From the NCBI RefSeq assembly GCF_000421705.1, contig NZ_ATXN01000003.1, forward strand, positions 5,001-69,000: a DNA stretch of 64,000 nucleotides, written 5' to 3'. The DNA is from Brevundimonas naejangsanensis DSM 23858. Its GTDB lineage: Bacteria; Pseudomonadota; Alphaproteobacteria; Caulobacterales; Caulobacteraceae. The position numbers and the translations under genes were made by a program. The notes beneath the pieces were generated by a model. The model had not been told where the DNA came from. It worked only from the letters and a program-made list of their open reading frames with translations, and searched no databases. This document shows positions 19,500-29,259 of this stretch, piece by piece. Each line of letters opens with the position of its first letter. Within the stretch, counting starts at the first letter, position 1.

Positions 19500-19797
19500 G
19501 CAAGATCCTGGCGTCGACGGGTGCTGCATGCGCCGGACAAGCGACCCAAAACGGGTCTGTGGAATCCTTATGGCGGATGCGCGACGAACTGCTCAGCGAG
19601 AGCTTGTTCTTCAGCCTCGACCACGCCCGACAAAACGTCGCTGTATGGGCGTTGGACGACAACACACGGCGCCGCTCTCATCGGCCTGCTGTCTGACCGC
19701 AACAGGCCGACCCGCGGCGCAGTATGAAAGCTGCGCGGCTCGGCCTGTTGCTCACCCCACGCTGCGAGGCGTAACTAACCCAAGTCAAAAGGTCTGA
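19500..19797 (+). mobile_element. IS3-family transposase remnant
   Basis: The end of an OrfB integrase: TQNGSVESLWRMRDELLSES followed by LFFSLDHARQNVAVWALDDN matches the last part of the DDE domain of IS3-type transposases, including the catalytic Glu region (NGSVESLW). The distal tail appears in another frame as TATGRPAAQYESCAARPVAH, so at least one frameshift is present. No terminal inverted repeats were recognised. It abuts the 3' end of the channel gene at 19785. Confidence 0.65.
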
Positions 19798-20825
19798 ACA
19801 TAGCGCAGGCTGGCCCGAACACTCTCCGGACGGTCCCGAACTGCAGTTTCCCAGTAGGCGGCCCCGTGCCATGTTCCTTGGGACGCGTTCCAACTGAAGG
19901 CGGGTCCCATACCGAGCACCCGCTCTCGCCCACCAGGCGCCCGCGTGTTATCGATCCGGTCGTCGTCCAACTGTCTGAGATAATAAGCCGACAGGCCAAG
20001 GCGGAGTGAATCGCTCCACCGGCGTGACACGGATCCGTTCACATGCACGGCGCCGCCTGGCTGAGTCGATTCCGCCCCCGTTGAGATCGGAGGTCGATTA
20101 TTGCGCCCAGTCCAGAGATAGTGGAGCCTGCCGCTCAACTCCCAATCCGCGTTCGCTTCCCATGTAAAGGCGTAGTGTGGGTTAAAGCGCCAGGCGTTGG
20201 ACCCGATGCTCAAGGCGGTCGGGTCGTAGTCGCCGGTGGGAATCGCCACGTTGAAGTTTAGGCGTTGCCAGTAGGAACGCCCGAACAGCTTCGTCTCGGG
20301 CCATTGAAGGATAACCGGGCTGACAACCAGATCTCCGATCGCGAGCGTGCTATCTGACCGGCCCGGCAGGCTGACGTCGACCGCCGCCACCGGGAGGATC
20401 GCCTCAACTCCCCACCATGCGCCGAACACCTGATGTTCAGTGAGCCAGGCAGCGTGGGCGACAACGCCCATCGATCGGACGCTGCCCGGAGATTCTGCAA
20501 CTTCGCCCTTGGCGTTCCTCACGCGATCGGCGTGCTGGATCGAAAGCGAGCCCTGCACCATCCGACTGGGGCCCGCGATGCCATCCTGGAATGCGCTGTC
20601 GCCAAGGTTCATGGGAGGCAAGCTCACCTGGGCGGCGGCCGGATTCGTCGTGGCGAAGGCGGCGAAGGCCGCAGCAACCCAGAAAGCGGTTTGCGGCAAG
20701 CGAACGACCGGAGAACCTGACGGAGGGTCTGAGCGGGGGGCTGAGAATCTGGGCGGCGTCAGCGCCACCGGCGTCTGCGGAGAATGCGGTCTCAGAACGG
20801 CCGTCTTGCTGAGCGAGCGTGTCAT
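19785..20825 (-). CDS. Outer-membrane channel, MetA-pathway phenol transporter-like
   Basis: 346 residues as read. A signal peptide is visible at about 40-66 ([24 protein letters not shown]), so the first 40 residues may not be translated, and a GTG or TTG nearer to it could be the true start. The rest is a beta-barrel of the PF13557 type (SphA-like), with features such as [30 protein letters not shown] and terminal [11 protein letters not shown]. Family members bring aromatic or other hydrophobic compounds across the outer membrane. The ATG at 20825 overlaps the wrbA stop as ATGA. A paralogue stands with the phenol genes at 45735. Confidence 0.78.
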   Translation of the reverse strand: MTRSLSKTAVLRPHSPQTPVALTPPRFSAPRSDPPSGSPVVRLPQTAFWVAAAFAAFATTNPAAAQVSLPPMNLGDSAFQDGIAGPSRMVQGSLSIQHADRVRNAKGEVAESPGSVRSMGVVAHAAWLTEHQVFGAWWGVEAILPVAAVDVSLPGRSDSTLAIGDLVVSPVILQWPETKLFGRSYWQRLNFNVAIPTGDYDPTALSIGSNAWRFNPHYAFTWEANADWELSGRLHYLWTGRNNRPPISTGAESTQPGGAVHVNGSVSRRWSDSLRLGLSAYYLRQLDDDRIDNTRAPGGRERVLGMGPAFSWNASQGTWHGAAYWETAVRDRPESVRASLRYVQTF

Positions 20826-21448
20826 GCCGCCTCGCCGGATCTGGCGGCGGCCAGCGCACGCGCCAACTTCGCGACATACTGGCCCTGAAACCGTGCGCCC
20901 TCGAGCTCGTTGGGGCTCGGCTGTCGATCACCGCCCTCACCATCGTCGGCGATGGTGGAGGCGCCATAGGGCGTGCCGCCCGTGATTGCATCCATGCGAG
21001 TTTGTCCCTTGAACGAATATGGGAGCCCCGCGACCACCATTCCCAGGTGCATAAGCACGATCTGGGTAGTAAGCAGCGTGGTCTCTTGGCCACCGTGCTG
21101 GGTGCTCGTAGACGTGAAGACGGAACCGACCCGCCCGACCAGAGCGTCTTTGGCCCAGAGGCCCCCCGCCTGGTCGAGGAAATTCTTCATCTGCGAGGGC
21201 ATGTTGCCGAACCGTGTCGGCGCTCCGATGATGATCCCATCGTACTGCGGAAGTTCCGCTATCGTACAGATTTCCGCCGACTGCTTAAGCTTGTAACCAG
21301 CTCGCTCGCGGACTTCGGGCGGCACCAACTCGGGCACGCGACGGATCGTGGCTGCGGCGCCTGTTTCGCGGATGCCTTCGGCGACGGCCTGAGCCATCGT
21401 CTCGATATGCCCGTAGGCCGAATAGTAGAGCACAAGAACCTTGGTCAT
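20822..21448 (-). CDS. wrbA: NAD(P)H:quinone oxidoreductase, WrbA type
   Basis: 208 residues, flavodoxin-like fold. FMN phosphate loop [12 protein letters not shown] (about 9-20), [21 protein letters not shown] (about 72-92) and [15 protein letters not shown] (about 111-125) are the WrbA signatures. It carries out two-electron reduction of quinones, avoiding semiquinone radicals. Its stop overlaps the start of the outer-membrane channel gene, so aromatic uptake and quinone detoxification appear coupled. Residues 190 onward match WrbA proteins in length. Confidence 0.92.
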   Translation of the reverse strand: MTKVLVLYYSAYGHIETMAQAVAEGIRETGAAATIRRVPELVPPEVRERAGYKLKQSAEICTIAELPQYDGIIIGAPTRFGNMPSQMKNFLDQAGGLWAKDALVGRVGSVFTSTSTQHGGQETTLLTTQIVLMHLGMVVAGLPYSFKGQTRMDAITGGTPYGASTIADDGEGGDRQPSPNELEGARFQGQYVAKLARALAAARSGEAA

Positions 21449-21758
21449 TAGGGTTTCCTCACAATGGAGGAGACAATTGCGCCAGCCTAATGATCGACGG
21501 AAGCGACAAAAAATCGAAGACTTCGATCGAAAAAATTAGCCAAGAAGGCGGTCGCGTTGCCGCCGAAGCTGCTCGTGAACAGCTTTGTGAGCGGCGGGAC
21601 GTGAGGATTTTCGTTTGACGTCGGAGCGGCAGCTTTCGGAGTCCAGCTTAGGCTTTTGACGCTGAAGGGCGCGCGGGAATAAGCCTCGTGGAGGGAGCCG
21701 CCGATGGCACCGGCCGTACGACGCTATCAGATGACAGGAAAGCCGGCTTCTCGGCGTG
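21449..21758. other. Intergenic stretch upstream of wrbA
   Basis: About 310 bases between the wrbA start and the end of the LysR gene. It should contain the wrbA promoter. AT-rich sequence around 21505-21540 (GACAAAAAATCGAAGACTTC, then GAAAAAATT) is the likeliest place. No gene was recognised. Confidence 0.4.
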
Positions 21759-22676
21759 TCAGGGTGTCCTGTCACCCGGAGGTAGGTTTGTCAGCAGCGC
21801 CTCCCGGAACGCGGCGCTGGCCGGGCCAAGGGGGCGATCGACGCGATGGGCAAGGTATGTCCGCAGAGTGGTTTCGCCATCCTTGCCGAAAGCCGCGACG
21901 GGGAGGCGAACCAGGCGCCCGTCGCGCAACTCCTCTTCAATCATCCAAAGTGGAAGGCTGCCCCAGCCGATCCCCGCCATGATCAGCGCCATTTTGGTGA
22001 TGTTATCGGCCACCCGCCACCGCGTTGGGGACATGACGCCATAGTCACGCTTGTCCGTGAGTGCGGAGGGGTCTTCCCCAACGATTTGGACGTGATCTGC
22101 GAGCACGATCGTGTTGAGCGTCGCGCCGGCCGCTCGCGCCAGCGGGTGACTCGCCGCTGCGACGGCGACGCGCTGGACAGTGATCAGCGTTTCCAGCTCA
22201 ATGGCTGGGTTGATTAGGTCGAGGCCGGTAATGGCCAGTTCACACCGGCCCTCCAACAAAGCGTCGTATGACGCCCCGAGGGGGGTCGAAAGGAGGCGGA
22301 ATGCGACCTTCGGATAACTCTCGCAGAGTTCGCCCAGCGCATGAGCCACGACCGGCAACGGGAATTGTGGATCGAGTGCGACGGTGATCTCTAGTTCGAC
22401 GCCCTGACCCAGACCGCGGGCCCGGCCGCGTACGGCATCGACCTTGATTAGCAGCGCCCGAATATCGGCCAGTAGCGATGCGCCGGCCGGCGTGATCTGC
22501 GGCTTGTGACCGGAGCGGTCAAACAGCGTTACCTCGAGTTGGGATTCAAGATTACCGATAGCGTGGCTGACCGCCGACTGCACTCTCGACAGCCGCACCG
22601 CCGCTGAACGGAAACTACCTGTCTCCGCGACCATCACGAAGACACGCATCTGATCCAGCGTGAGGCCGTCAAGCAT
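21759..22676 (-). CDS. LysR-family transcriptional regulator
   Basis: 305 residues. N-terminal winged helix (LTLDQMRVFVMVAETGSFRSAA, about 5-26, with recognition helix VQSAVSHAIGNLE) and a periplasmic-binding-protein-like effector domain (about 92-295). It is transcribed away from the MFS gene at 22935 with a 258-base gap, the usual layout in which a LysR protein controls its divergent neighbour and itself. Confidence 0.88.
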   Translation of the reverse strand: MLDGLTLDQMRVFVMVAETGSFRSAAVRLSRVQSAVSHAIGNLESQLEVTLFDRSGHKPQITPAGASLLADIRALLIKVDAVRGRARGLGQGVELEITVALDPQFPLPVVAHALGELCESYPKVAFRLLSTPLGASYDALLEGRCELAITGLDLINPAIELETLITVQRVAVAAASHPLARAAGATLNTIVLADHVQIVGEDPSALTDKRDYGVMSPTRWRVADNITKMALIMAGIGWGSLPLWMIEEELRDGRLVRLPVAAFGKDGETTLRTYLAHRVDRPLGPASAAFREALLTNLPPGDRTP

Positions 22677-22877
22677 GGCCGATCCTTTCGATCATTTTCT
22701 TCAATTTATAAGCACTGCCTTGGACGTACTCAATGTCGATATCCTTTCTGGACGTCGGTTCGCCCACGCCATTCAGGATGCGACATGACGGCGACAAACT
22801 GCGCAGGCGGCGGGCCGATACCGTGGCTTCGCCGACGCGGACCCCGGTTGTTACGCGCAGGCGCGGCACAGGTTTGG

Positions 22878-22914
22878 GGAAACGTCCGACTGTCGGATCA
22901 GGCAGGTCGTTTCC
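22878..22914. promoter_or_regulatory. Nested inverted repeat before MFS gene
   Basis: GGAAACG (22878-22884) pairs with CGTTTCC (22908-22914), and inside it CCGAC (22886-22890) pairs with GTCGG (22892-22896). It ends 20 bases before the MFS start and sits in the divergent LysR/MFS gap. It could be the regulator site or a 5' UTR hairpin. Confidence 0.35.
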
Positions 22915-22934
22915 TGCAGTAGACGGAGGTAATC

Positions 22935-24131
22935 ATGTTCACAGCGCCAATGGCGGCCCGCAGACGCGAAACAGGCTGGAATACGGTCTTCATCATTGCG
23001 GGCGCCGGCGTCGTGTCTGCCTTTCAGGTTGGCAAGGCCCCGATGGCGCTTGGCGCTATCCAGGTCGACCTGGGAATTAGCCTCGTCCTCGTTTCATGGC
23101 TCATCTCAGCGTTCGCGATCGTAGGCGCGATCGCGGGGGCGCCGGTGGGTTTGGCGGCGGACCGGATTGGAGCCAAACGAATGATCGTCGGCGGACTCGT
23201 CGTTCAGGCCGTGGGCGCGGGGCTTGGCGCAGCTTCGCCCGGCGTTGAGCTACTGCTGATCTCGCGCGTGGTGGAGGGCCTTGGCTTCATGGGAGTCCTC
23301 ATCGCGGGCCCCGCGATGATCTTTGGGTCTGTTCCCGCAAAAATTCATAACCGGGCCATCTCAGTTTGGGCCACGGTCATGCCGGTGGGGATGACCACGG
23401 TCATGTTTGCGGCCCCGCTTTTGACCCTGCTGGAATGGCGCGGCTTCTGGTCGCTCAATGCGGCGATCTTATTCGCCTACGCGGTGTTCTTCGTCGTCAT
23501 GGTATCCGCTCGTAAAGCAGTAATTGAGGATGGCGGGAGTATTAGCGGTCAGCTGCGGCAGGCGCTCTCTGCGCCCGGGCCGTGGGTTCTCGCCGTAATG
23601 TTCGCCGCGTTCTCCGCCGCCTTCTTTGTAGTGTTCGGCTTTCTTCCTTCGCTCCTCACGCAGCGGTTCGGCCTTAGCTCGGAGTTGGCTAGCACGATTT
23701 CCGGCGTCGCCATCGCCGCGAGCGGATTAGGCAATCTTGCCGCAGGCTTCTTGTTGGCTTCGGGTCGCAAGCCGTTGCACGTGCTGGGAACTGGATTCGT
23801 TCTCATGGCGCTGTTCGGCTGCGGCGTGTTGGCCGCCGATCTGTTCTTGACTGCGGTTACAGTCCTTGCGGTGCTGTTCGCCTTTGTGGCGGGATTGATC
23901 CCGGTCGTGATCATGGACAGCGTCCCCCGCTTGGCACCGCGGGCTGAGCTGGTGGGGGCGACCTTAGGCCTCGCCATGCAGGGCAACAATATCGGGATGC
24001 TGGTTGGGCCGGTTGTCGGCGGCGCCTTGGCCGCGAGTTTCGGCTGGACGAGCGTCGCGATCGCCTTGGCGATCGTCTCGATCACGGTAATTCTATTGGC
24101 AAACAGGGCCTTTCGGCAGGGTTCCCGCTAG
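22935..24131 (+). CDS. MFS transporter, CynX/NimT-like
   Basis: 398 residues, twelve predicted membrane helices. Loop 2-3 carries DRIGAKRMIVGGL (motif A) and helix 4 begins with SRVVEGLGFMG. GGAGG before the ATG supports the start. The long central loop and helix 7 sequence AVMFAAFSAAFFVVFGFLP fit the CynX/NimT group, which moves small organic anions or nitroimidazoles. The divergent LysR gene is its likely regulator. Confidence 0.83.
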   Translation: MFTAPMAARRRETGWNTVFIIAGAGVVSAFQVGKAPMALGAIQVDLGISLVLVSWLISAFAIVGAIAGAPVGLAADRIGAKRMIVGGLVVQAVGAGLGAASPGVELLLISRVVEGLGFMGVLIAGPAMIFGSVPAKIHNRAISVWATVMPVGMTTVMFAAPLLTLLEWRGFWSLNAAILFAYAVFFVVMVSARKAVIEDGGSISGQLRQALSAPGPWVLAVMFAAFSAAFFVVFGFLPSLLTQRFGLSSELASTISGVAIAASGLGNLAAGFLLASGRKPLHVLGTGFVLMALFGCGVLAADLFLTAVTVLAVLFAFVAGLIPVVIMDSVPRLAPRAELVGATLGLAMQGNNIGMLVGPVVGGALAASFGWTSVAIALAIVSITVILLANRAFRQGSR

Positions 24132-24159
24132 ATGTGAAAGGGCAGGGGACCGTGAGGTC

Positions 24160-24207
24160 GGCCATCACGTTGTGACGGCCAGCTTGACGATAGCATGGCC
24201 GTCACAA
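24160..24207. repeat. Three-arm inverted repeat after MFS gene
   Basis: TTGTGACGGCC (24170-24180) pairs perfectly with GGCCGTCACAA (24197-24207), and a third, one-mismatch arm GGCCATCAC lies at 24160-24168. The middle arm can pair with either side. It starts 28 bases after the exporter stop and may be a factor-independent 3' end without a T-run. The remainder up to 24447 holds nothing recognisable. Confidence 0.45.
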
Positions 24208-24447
24208 GTTTCGGTCTTCCGCGTGCCGCTAGATGCGGCACGATTTAACAGTTGCAGATCAGAGCGTTTCAATGTCCGACAGCAGATATGTGGTTCCTAC
24301 GGCCAGGCGCTCGTCATCGGTAACGTCCCTTTTCCTCGTAGGGTCCATTCCCCCCTTAACGCCGGCTCGACGACCGGCCATGGGCGTCGTCTTGTGGAAC
24401 GCCCTGCGAGATCTGCGACGATGCTATGCCGTTCCGAAGTTAGGCAA

Positions 24448-24936
24448 TTAGGCGGCCGTCTCCGTCTCTCGGATAATCGTAGGTACGTGAGTGACGGGAA
24501 AATTTACAGATCGCGCAATGAAGCACATCGCATGAGCCTCATGGTGAAGCTCTGCAGCCTTCGCCTCATCGGAGTCAGAAGAGATTATCACGCTGGGTCT
24601 TAATGTCACCGAGACGAACTGCGCCCCGCCGCCGGCTTCCTCGATCATTAATCCTTCAGCTGCATCCTCATATTCCGTAACGACGATGCCAGCTTGTGAG
24701 CAAAGACCAAGGAACCAAAGCTTATGACATGCCGACAAAGCGGCAACCAAAAGTTCTTCTGGATTCCAACGACTCGGATCGCCACGAAAAGATGCGTCAG
24801 CTGAGCCCGCTATGGTCGGCTTTCTTCCTGCCGATATGTCATGCTCGCGCTCGTAGCCACGATAGGTCCGGGTTCCGGCGCCAGTATTCCCTGTCCATGT
24901 CACCTTGACAGCATAGTGGTGTTCTTTGCCGGCCAT
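24448..24936 (-). CDS. OsmC-family peroxiredoxin
   Basis: 162 residues. The two redox cysteines of the family are in place: SACHKLWF (Cys about 70) and HAMCFIAR (Cys about 136), as is the NPEELLVAALSACH helix. OsmC/Ohr proteins reduce organic hydroperoxides; the sequence looks more like the YhfA/OsmC subgroup than Ohr. It stands alone. A 260-base gap before the serine hydrolase gene contains its promoter region and nothing else recognised. Confidence 0.88.
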   Translation of the reverse strand: MAGKEHHYAVKVTWTGNTGAGTRTYRGYEREHDISAGRKPTIAGSADASFRGDPSRWNPEELLVAALSACHKLWFLGLCSQAGIVVTEYEDAAEGLMIEEAGGGAQFVSVTLRPSVIISSDSDEAKAAELHHEAHAMCFIARSVNFPVTHVPTIIRETETAA

Positions 24937-25212
24937 TTGTCTTCAGTCTCCTTGTGGACGCTAGACACCTTCAAGACCCGGCGGGACGCCAATGTCATTG
25001 CTAGATTCTTCATGCCATTCCTGCACGATCTATGGGACTGGTAAAAGATGGATCATCATGATCTACTGAGTTGTCAGGTTGGTAGTCTGATTAGAGGCTC
25101 CTTCGAGGAGAAGGCGTTGATGCTTTTCGGTTCTCCGATCGTCAATCCAGACGACGCTTAGTCTCTTGTCTTATCCCTTCGTCGTCGACCGCCCCTCTTG
25201 GAGAGACGCCGC

Positions 25213-26313
25213 GTGTATCTCGCCCTTCTGCTGCCAGCAGTGCTTCAGTGCTCCGCCATCGGAGCCCTGCCCGCCGATGATCAGCCCGCTGCCCTCAAGC
25301 GGGCGTTGGAGGATCTCGCCGCGCCCACGGCCATCTATGTGACCGGCGCAGGCGTGGCCCGGCCCTTTGGGGCCGCGGCCGGCCTCGCCGACCCCCACAC
25401 TGGTCGGGCCCTGACCCCGAACACGCCGATGCGGATCGCCTCCAACACCAAGACTTTCACGGCTGCGACGGTTCTGCGGCTGTGGGAGCAGGGCCGGATC
25501 GACCTCGACGCGCCCGTCGCCCCGATGCTGGATCCCGCCCTCGTCGCTTTACTGCGGGCCGACGGCTATGCGGTGGACAAGATCACCGTGCGCCAACTGC
25601 TGTCGCACAGCGCCGGTCTTTACGACCACGGCGCGGATTCCCGCTACGTCGAGGCGGCGCTGGCCCGTCCGGAGCGGGTGCTTGAGCGCGCGGATCAGGT
25701 GCGCATGGCGACCGTCTGGGGGGATCCAGCAGGCGCGCCCGGGGAGCGCTTCCTCTACTCGGACACGGGCTACGTTCTGCTGGGGGATTTGATCGAACGC
25801 TTGACGGGCGAGCCGCTGGCGGCCGCAGTTCGTCGCGAACTCCGGCTGGGGGAGCGCGGCCTTGGTGCGACCTGGTGGGAAATCGCCGAGCCGCCGCCCG
25901 GCGGCGCTGAACCGCGGGCGCGACAGTTCCTCGGCGAGGTCGACGCCACCGACATCCACGCCTCCTTCGATCTCTATGGCGGCGGCGGCCTGGTGATGTC
26001 CCCCCGCGATCTGGCCGTGTTCATGGCCGACCTGTTCGAGGGACGCGTGTTCGACCGGCCGGAAACGCTCGAGGTCATGCTCGCCCGCGGCGCGCACGAA
26101 GGCGCGGACCAATATCGCATCGGGATGCTGGTCAAGGAGGCGGAGGGGCGCGAGATCTATCATCACAGCGGCTTCTGGGGCACGGCCGCCTACTACGACC
26201 GCGAGACGCGCCGATCGGTGGCCGTGGCTACCACCCGCCAACAAACGTTCCGGACCGAGGCCCGGCCGCTGGGGGAATCGGTGCTTGGGGTCGCTACGCC
26301 GCCCTGCGGCTGA
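25213..26313 (+). CDS. Beta-lactamase-fold serine hydrolase, exported
   Basis: 366 residues from the GTG at 25213, which has GGAGAG seven bases before it; a TTG at 25198 is also in frame. A hydrophobic signal segment (1-20) is followed by the class C beta-lactamase/esterase/D-peptidase fold with SNTK (Ser77-Lys80), the YSDTGY motif near 175 and HHSGFWG near 316. The set matches PF00144 hydrolases, which include D-aminopeptidases, esterases and peptidoglycan carboxypeptidases. Resistance to beta-lactams should not be assumed. Confidence 0.82.
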   Translation: MYLALLLPAVLQCSAIGALPADDQPAALKRALEDLAAPTAIYVTGAGVARPFGAAAGLADPHTGRALTPNTPMRIASNTKTFTAATVLRLWEQGRIDLDAPVAPMLDPALVALLRADGYAVDKITVRQLLSHSAGLYDHGADSRYVEAALARPERVLERADQVRMATVWGDPAGAPGERFLYSDTGYVLLGDLIERLTGEPLAAAVRRELRLGERGLGATWWEIAEPPPGGAEPRARQFLGEVDATDIHASFDLYGGGGLVMSPRDLAVFMADLFEGRVFDRPETLEVMLARGAHEGADQYRIGMLVKEAEGREIYHHSGFWGTAAYYDRETRRSVAVATTRQQTFRTEARPLGESVLGVATPPCG

Positions 26314-26507
26314 GCTCCGCGTCGACGCTCAAGCGAGGCCCCCAAGACCAGCGTAGCCTGCCGCCTCATCGCCGTTCGGGTGAAAGCAGCTTGCTATACT
26401 GTCGACGCTCCGCCGCGCGAGTCGAGAGCGCGCTTCCTGGCCGCGAGCCGGTCCGCCCTTATGAAGCCCCGCGGAGTTCCCCGTCCGTCACTGTTGAGAA
26501 CTGGATC

Positions 26508-27416
26508 ATGCGACTCCTGACATTCATTGCCGCCGCCTTGCTGCCCGCCGTCGCCCAGGCTAGCGAAGTTTGCCCCTACAAGGACATCATGCCCGAGGTC
26601 TCGGCCTTCGCCGCGGATACGGCGGGCATGGAACCAGCTGAGCGGGCGGACGCTTTCGTCAGCCGCATCGTCGACCGGCACCCCGACTACTACGCTGAGC
26701 GTCTGTTCGGCTCTCGCGAGAGGCTGGCGGCCAGAGCGCTGCGGCTGTTCGATCCGGAGAGGACGCCGAACTTTCCGGGCGTCGGGTCGGTCACGCTCGA
26801 TCGGGTGCTCAAGACCGGCGAGATGATCGGGACCGAGTACCGCCGCATCGAGGCGGAGTTCCGCCAAGCCTTTCCCGATTACCGCTGCGAGACGCCGATC
26901 AGCTTCGGACCGTCGCTGTTCCTGTTCGACGGCAACCAGTCCTCCGCGGCGCCCGGTCAGGCCGAAATGCGCTTCGGCGTGGACATGATCGCCCTGCTGC
27001 ACCCTCCCCATGACCTAAAGCCGTTTTTCCAGCACGAACTTTTCCACATCTACCAGGCCCAGCAGATCGGGGAGGCGGAGCCGCCTGAGGCGACGCAACC
27101 GTTGTGGTGGGCGCTCTGGAGCGAGGGATTGGCGAGCTACGTCAGTTGGGAACTGAATCCCGACCTCACCTCGGCCGAGATCTTCTGGCTGCCCCGGGAC
27201 ATGGAGGCGCAGATGGAGAAGAAGCTGCCGCAGGCGGCGCGGCTGCTGCTCGCCGAGCTCGACGGCCACGAAGGCTATGGCCGCTGGTTCACCGCCGGAG
27301 AGAACCCGCCCGATCTTCCCCCGCGGGCGGGCTACTACTTGGGCTATCTGATGGCGAAGAGACTAGATGCGGGCGACCTCGCCGCGCTCGCCCGCATGCC
27401 GCCCGCACAGGTTTAG
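26508..27416 (+). CDS. Secreted HExxH zinc-metallopeptidase-like protein
   Basis: 302 residues from ATG 26508, giving a signal peptide MRLLTFIAAALLPAVAQA; the frame is open from 26391 without similarity. A zinc-binding HELFH sits at about residue 176, followed by a downstream Glu (LWSEGLASYVS, about 207), the gluzincin pattern. Two early cysteines may pair. The protein is probably periplasmic. I do not recognise the exact family; DUF2268-like peptidases are the nearest in pattern. The last residues end abruptly after MPPAQV, so the C-terminus might be shortened. Confidence 0.65.
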   Translation: MRLLTFIAAALLPAVAQASEVCPYKDIMPEVSAFAADTAGMEPAERADAFVSRIVDRHPDYYAERLFGSRERLAARALRLFDPERTPNFPGVGSVTLDRVLKTGEMIGTEYRRIEAEFRQAFPDYRCETPISFGPSLFLFDGNQSSAAPGQAEMRFGVDMIALLHPPHDLKPFFQHELFHIYQAQQIGEAEPPEATQPLWWALWSEGLASYVSWELNPDLTSAEIFWLPRDMEAQMEKKLPQAARLLLAELDGHEGYGRWFTAGENPPDLPPRAGYYLGYLMAKRLDAGDLAALARMPPAQV

Positions 27417-27530
27417 CGCGAGGCGCACGCCTTCCTTCAGGACCTCGCAACGCAGCCTGATGGGCGGTCCCGGCAGACGGCGCGGCCGTCGGAATAGAAT
27501 ATTGCGGACAGCTTCCGCGGGGCGCCTGTC

Positions 27531-28508
27531 TCAGCTCCCTGCGGCGGAGGCGATGGGGGCGGAATGCGGCTGCATCTTATCCCCCACCTGCGCGCCGGAG
27601 AGGGCTGCAAGAACGATCCTGTCCCGCTCTCGCGCCGTCACCTCTTCGGTGAATGCGATCACCAGTGGAGCGATGCGGTGCAGCTTTTCTTCAAGCGCGA
27701 AGTGCCCGGTCGGGAACAGATGCACCTCCGCCTCGGGCAGGTCGCGCTGGTAGGCCAGGGCGCCCGCTTGCGTGAAGAACGGGTCGTTCCGCCCCCAGAC
27801 GATCAGCGTCGGCGGCCTGTGTCGACGCAGCCACGCCTGCCAGGCGGGGTAGAGGGCGATATTGCTGGCGTAGTCGAAGGCAAGCTCCACCTGGCCTTGC
27901 TTGCGGCCCGGCAGTCCGAGGTAGGCCGAGTCGAGGACCCAGGCCTCCGGCGCCATCCGGGTCGGGTCGCTTACGCCGGTGAGATATTGGGCCCGGACCG
28001 CCTCCGGCGCGAGCACACCCAGGATCTTGTCCTCATCGCCCGGACGGTCTGGTCGGAGCGCGATCAACTCTCGCGCCATTTCGCCCAATCCCTCTTCGTA
28101 AGCGTTGGCGTTCTGAATCACGAGGCCAGAGATCCATTCCGTCCGTCTCTGGGCCAGTCGGAATCCCACCGGAGCGCCATAGTCGAAGACATACATCACG
28201 AAGCGGGTCAGGCCGACGGCTTGGCAGAACCGCTCCATCACGTCGGAAAGCTGGTCGAAGCTGTAGGTGAAGGTCCCCCCGCCGGAGCGGCTTTCGGGCG
28301 CGTCCGATCGACCGAAGCCCGGATAGTCTGGAGCCACTACGCGGAAGTGGCCGGGGAAGGACTCTATTAGTCGTTGAAACTGATGTGAGGCCGATGGGAA
28401 GCCGTGAAGGAGCAGCACGGCCGGCCCGTCAACCGGCCCGCGTTCGCGATAGAAGACATTGACGCCGTCGATCGGCACGGTTCGGTATGTGATGGAGCTT
28501 TGCGACAT
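27531..28508 (-). CDS. Alpha/beta hydrolase, epoxide-hydrolase-like
   Basis: 325 residues. HGFPSASHQF (about 34-43) is the oxyanion HG-x-P motif. The nucleophile elbow reads YVFDYGAPVG (about 105-114) with Asp, as in epoxide hydrolases and haloalkane dehalogenases, not Ser. Other catalytic residues: WGRNDPF (acid region) and TGHFALEE (His). The cap region spans about 135-235. Ester hydrolases are thus less likely. It is followed on the same strand by no gene and preceded by the NAD(P)-binding gene 21 bases upstream, so the two may be co-transcribed. Confidence 0.82.
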   Translation of the reverse strand: MSQSSITYRTVPIDGVNVFYRERGPVDGPAVLLLHGFPSASHQFQRLIESFPGHFRVVAPDYPGFGRSDAPESRSGGGTFTYSFDQLSDVMERFCQAVGLTRFVMYVFDYGAPVGFRLAQRRTEWISGLVIQNANAYEEGLGEMARELIALRPDRPGDEDKILGVLAPEAVRAQYLTGVSDPTRMAPEAWVLDSAYLGLPGRKQGQVELAFDYASNIALYPAWQAWLRRHRPPTLIVWGRNDPFFTQAGALAYQRDLPEAEVHLFPTGHFALEEKLHRIAPLVIAFTEEVTARERDRIVLAALSGAQVGDKMQPHSAPIASAAGS

Positions 28509-28529
28509 CCGGGTTCTCCTGGGCGAGGT

Positions 28530-29153
28530 TCAATAGGCGACGGTGAAGCGCCGCCGATGGTGTTGCGGCCGTTCCATCTCGTTGATCATGGCCACGGCTA
28601 GATCGGCGGTGCTGATCCGGCTGCTGCCGGCGGCGTCAGTGAGAAGCCGGTCGGCTCCGAGCCGGAACCGGCTTGTTCTCTCACCTGGGAAAAGCGTCGC
28701 GGCGGGGCTGAGGAAGGTCCAGGCCAGATCCGGCGTGGCCCGTAGCTGTTCGAGAAATTCCGCGGTCCTGAGCGCGCCGGCCTTCCATTCCGAGGGGAAA
28801 TCCGGCTGATCCACGACGCGATCGCCGGAGGGGAGCTGCAGGCTGCCGGCGCCGCCGACCACCAGCAGCCGCGGCACGGCCGCTTTCCTCACGGCGGCGA
28901 TGATGGAGGCCGGTCCGCCGCCCGTTGGATCCTTGCCCGGATTGAACGCGCTGATCGCCACGTCGTGACCTTCCACGAGCCGGGCCAGTAAGGCCGTGTC
29001 GGCCACGTCTCCGCGCAACGGGACAAGCTTTTCATGGGCGGGCAGCGGCGTGAGGTCACGCGCGATTGCGGTGACGGCATGTCCTCGCGCGAGCGCCTCG
29101 TCGAGGATGGGGCGGCCAGTGAATCCAGTCGCCCCAATCAATGCGAGCTTCAT
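28530..29153 (-). CDS. NAD(P)-binding reductase, atypical SDR (YwnB/NmrA-like)
   Basis: 207 residues with a Rossmann fold: IGATGFTGRPILDEAL (about 5-20) is the dinucleotide glycine motif, and VVGGAGSLQLPSGD follows near 98. There is no YxxxK, as in the atypical NmrA/YwnB group, whose members sense or use NAD(P)H. It begins 106 bases from the divergent LysR gene and is followed by the epoxide-hydrolase-like gene. Confidence 0.83.
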   Translation of the reverse strand: MKLALIGATGFTGRPILDEALARGHAVTAIARDLTPLPAHEKLVPLRGDVADTALLARLVEGHDVAISAFNPGKDPTGGGPASIIAAVRKAAVPRLLVVGGAGSLQLPSGDRVVDQPDFPSEWKAGALRTAEFLEQLRATPDLAWTFLSPAATLFPGERTSRFRLGADRLLTDAAGSSRISTADLAVAMINEMERPQHHRRRFTVAY

Positions 29154-29259
29154 GGTCTTAAATCTCCGTCGTTTCGGGAAGTCTCCTATGACTGTTGCGG
29201 TTTTCCGCGAGAAGTTGGATATTTTGCAATGAACTATTGCATATTATGAAGGTAATGAG

